Source: Flammeovirgaceae bacterium UBA4659
GTDB taxonomy: Bacteria; Bacteroidota; Bacteroidia; Cytophagales; Cyclobacteriaceae
Length of the DNA stretch: 7,746 bases
Assembly: GCA_002405445.1 (NCBI GenBank)
Contig: DHLV01000037.1
Location: forward strand, 1-7,746
Direction of reading: 5' to 3'
Numbering within the stretch: position 1 is the stretch's first letter; every line of letters starts with the position of its first letter. Position numbers and translations under genes: made by a program. The notes below the pieces were generated by a model. The model saw nothing but the letters and a program-made list of their open reading frames with translations. It was not told where the DNA came from and searched no databases. Of the stretch, positions 6,752-7,746 are shown piece after piece.

Positions 6752-7159
6752 TCAGGAATTGCAGTAGCTTGATGATTCAGATTTATTTTGAACCGGAGGA
6801 ATTGACGTTTGCAACTCCGGCCACAACAATACCAAAACAAAAATGATCTCGGTAATGGCCGAATAAGTTTGTGTCTGGGTTTTTACACTACTGCCATCCA
6901 GCCCGACAGAAGCCGCATGGTTACAAACGTAACGATAGTTATCGGACACTGAAAAACTTCCACGGATCAACAAGGATAGTTTGTTGAGTCGATCAGTGTT
7001 GTTCCAAACGATGAAATGGTTTTGGTTTGAACTTGAGCGTTTCGCATCTGTTCGAAAAGGTTCAGCCGTAGTGGATGCCGTTTTATCACCTGGTTGCACT
7101 GCTGTTTTCTTTCCGCAGGCAGTGAAGATCAAAACTGAAATGAATCGGTTGGGCCGAGT
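6752..7159 (-). pseudogene. Possible decayed lipoprotein gene
   Basis: A minus-strand frame of 135 residues plus stop is open from just after a TAG (7160-7162). Its start resembles a Bacteroidota lipoprotein signal: NRFISVLIFTACGKK, a hydrophobic stretch followed by a T-A-C lipobox and basic residues, then a Ser/Thr/Asn-rich linker. There is no ATG in position. A TTG at 7130-7132 would leave only five residues before the lipobox Cys, too short for export. Near 6790-6890 an alternative frame becomes protein-like (CKNPDTNLFGHYRDHF), hinting at a frameshift. No family is recognised. It is either a broken lipoprotein gene or a chance ORF. Confidence 0.22.
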
Positions 7160-7179
7160 CTATCGGGTTCTTCAATCGA

Positions 7180-7221
7180 AATGATGCAATGAGAAGCCCA
7201 GTGCATCATTGACGAATGCAC
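7180..7221 (-). terminator. Competing hairpins downstream of the LytTR gene, possible terminator
   Basis: AATGATGCA (7180-7188) and TGCATCATT (7202-7210) form a perfect 9-bp inverted repeat with a 13-nt loop. The middle arm can instead pair with a third: GTGCAT (7201-7206) with ATGCAC (7216-7221), plus a G-U pair on the minus-strand RNA. The structure lies about 45-85 nt downstream of the response-regulator stop codon. No T-tract longer than three follows on the minus strand, so intrinsic termination is plausible but not demonstrated. Confidence 0.38.
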
Positions 7222-7266
7222 CTATTCTATCTAGCCTAAGAACACTTGGTGTACGCGCGATACGGC

Positions 7267-7746
7267 TTATTGGCCACCATCAAACCACTGTTTGAACCCA
7301 CCCACCTTTTCACGGCTCACGATGATCTCCTGATCCCACTTGATGTTGGGCGTAATTTTCAGGCGGCTGTTGGAATACACCACCACATCTTGTATTGCAT
7401 TGATGTTTACAATGTATGATCGGTTCACCCGGAAAAATGATTTCGGGTCAAGAACTTCTTCCAAGTTTTCGAGCGTGTAGTCGATGATGAATTTTTTCAG
7501 TTGATCGGTGACGAGATACAAGTCTCTGCCATCGGCAAAAAATATACTGATTTGCTGTGCAGTAACGGACCGGATGTGGTCGCCCAACTTTACCATAAAC
7601 CGTGTCTTCAACGGGCGATCTTTGCCCGCCAGCACTTCCACTACCTGATCACTTTTTGACTCGCTCCAACGCAATTGCTCACTCAAAGATTCTAGTTTCT
7701 GTAAACTATTGCTAAGGTCGGTGAGCGTGATGGGCTTCAATAAATA
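7267..7746 (-). CDS. LytTR-family response regulator, N-terminal receiver mostly outside window
   Basis: The frame stays open to the right edge, so the gene is truncated there. The visible 159 residues begin YLLKPITLTDL, the conserved Lys-Pro end of a receiver (REC) domain at the beta5-alpha5 junction. The apparent in-frame TTG start at 7740 is therefore not real. A linker (about 20-45) leads to a complete LytTR DNA-binding domain (about 47-157). This runs RFMVKLGDHIRSVTAQQISI, then LEEVLDPKSFFRVNRSYIVN (about 94-114, the hallmark 'F.R.hRSyiVN'), and ends VSREKVGGFKQWF. It is a cytoplasmic transcription regulator expected to be phosphorylated on a receiver Asp lying outside the window, usually by a LytS/YehU-type histidine kinase encoded nearby. 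Its targets are unknown. Confidence 0.94.
   Translation of the reverse strand, partial: YLLKPITLTDLSNSLQKLESLSEQLRWSESKSDQVVEVLAGKDRPLKTRFMVKLGDHIRSVTAQQISIFFADGRDLYLVTDQLKKFIIDYTLENLEEVLDPKSFFRVNRSYIVNINAIQDVVVYSNSRLKITPNIKWDQEIIVSREKVGGFKQWFDGGQ

Larger units (their letters stand above)
6033..7266. other. Gene-poor region with decayed coding fragments
   Basis: These 1,234 bp lie between the phosphatase and the response regulator and carry no ORF that I can defend as an intact gene. Several short minus-strand frames look protein-like but lack starts or are broken by stops and frame changes: a FnIII-like tail at 6432-6620, a lipoprotein-like frame at 6752-7159, and shorter pieces around 6270-6400 and 6617-6691. 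No IS ends, target duplications, tRNA or CRISPR repeats were found. Inverted repeats occur at 6025-6052, 6644-6658 (GTACGC/GCGTAC) and 7180-7221. The most economical reading is remnant DNA from one or more degraded genes. Confidence 0.5.

Noticed and set aside
6981..7184. 67-codon plus-strand ORF
   Set aside because: It overlaps the lipoprotein-like minus frame, has no leader or motif, and composition suggests a shadow.

Overview
The window is chromosomal DNA from a member of the Bacteroidota, most likely Cytophagales-like. This rests on lineage-typical protein forms: the long amidophosphoribosyltransferase, the PhoH and SAM-adenosyltransferase neighbours, a PafA-type phosphatase and a LytTR response regulator. 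Leaders are A/T-rich without clear Shine-Dalgarno sites, one promoter carries the TAnnTTTG -7 element, and heptameric intergenic repeats are present. The genus cannot be fixed from this sequence.

Layout. At 1-179 (minus) is the 5' part of a small antibiotic-biosynthesis-monooxygenase (ABM) fold protein that runs off the left edge. A heptamer-periodic spacer (201-301) separates it from a SAM hydroxide adenosyltransferase/DUF62 family gene (302-1078, minus). Divergent from that gene, across an 84-bp spacer, is a PhoH-like ATPase (1163-2104, plus) that appears to start at TTG. It converges, after only 40 bp, on a long glutamine amidotransferase/amidophosphoribosyltransferase (2145-4028, minus). 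A 369-bp divergent spacer with a good -7 element for that gene leads to a secreted PafA-type alkaline phosphatase (4398-6032, plus). Then come 1.23 kb without an intact gene (6033-7266), holding short protein-like fragments, one of them fibronectin-III-like, and several inverted repeats. The window ends inside a LytTR-family response regulator (7267-7746, minus), of which only the end of the receiver domain and the complete DNA-binding domain are present.

How the genes relate. No single pathway or operon unites the window. The purF-type enzyme supplies phosphoribosylamine for purine synthesis. PhoH is an RNA-associated ATPase of uncertain role. The DUF62 protein is predicted to act on S-adenosylmethionine, but its catalytic signature is atypical. 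The phosphatase would release phosphate from organic esters in the periplasm or outside the cell. I do not see a defence, CRISPR or intact mobile system. The features most worth a second look are the degenerate triad of the DUF62 protein, the heptamer repeats that run into stop codons, the PurF homologue that has lost half its Fe-S ligands, and the decayed 1.2-kb region with competing hairpins at its right end.
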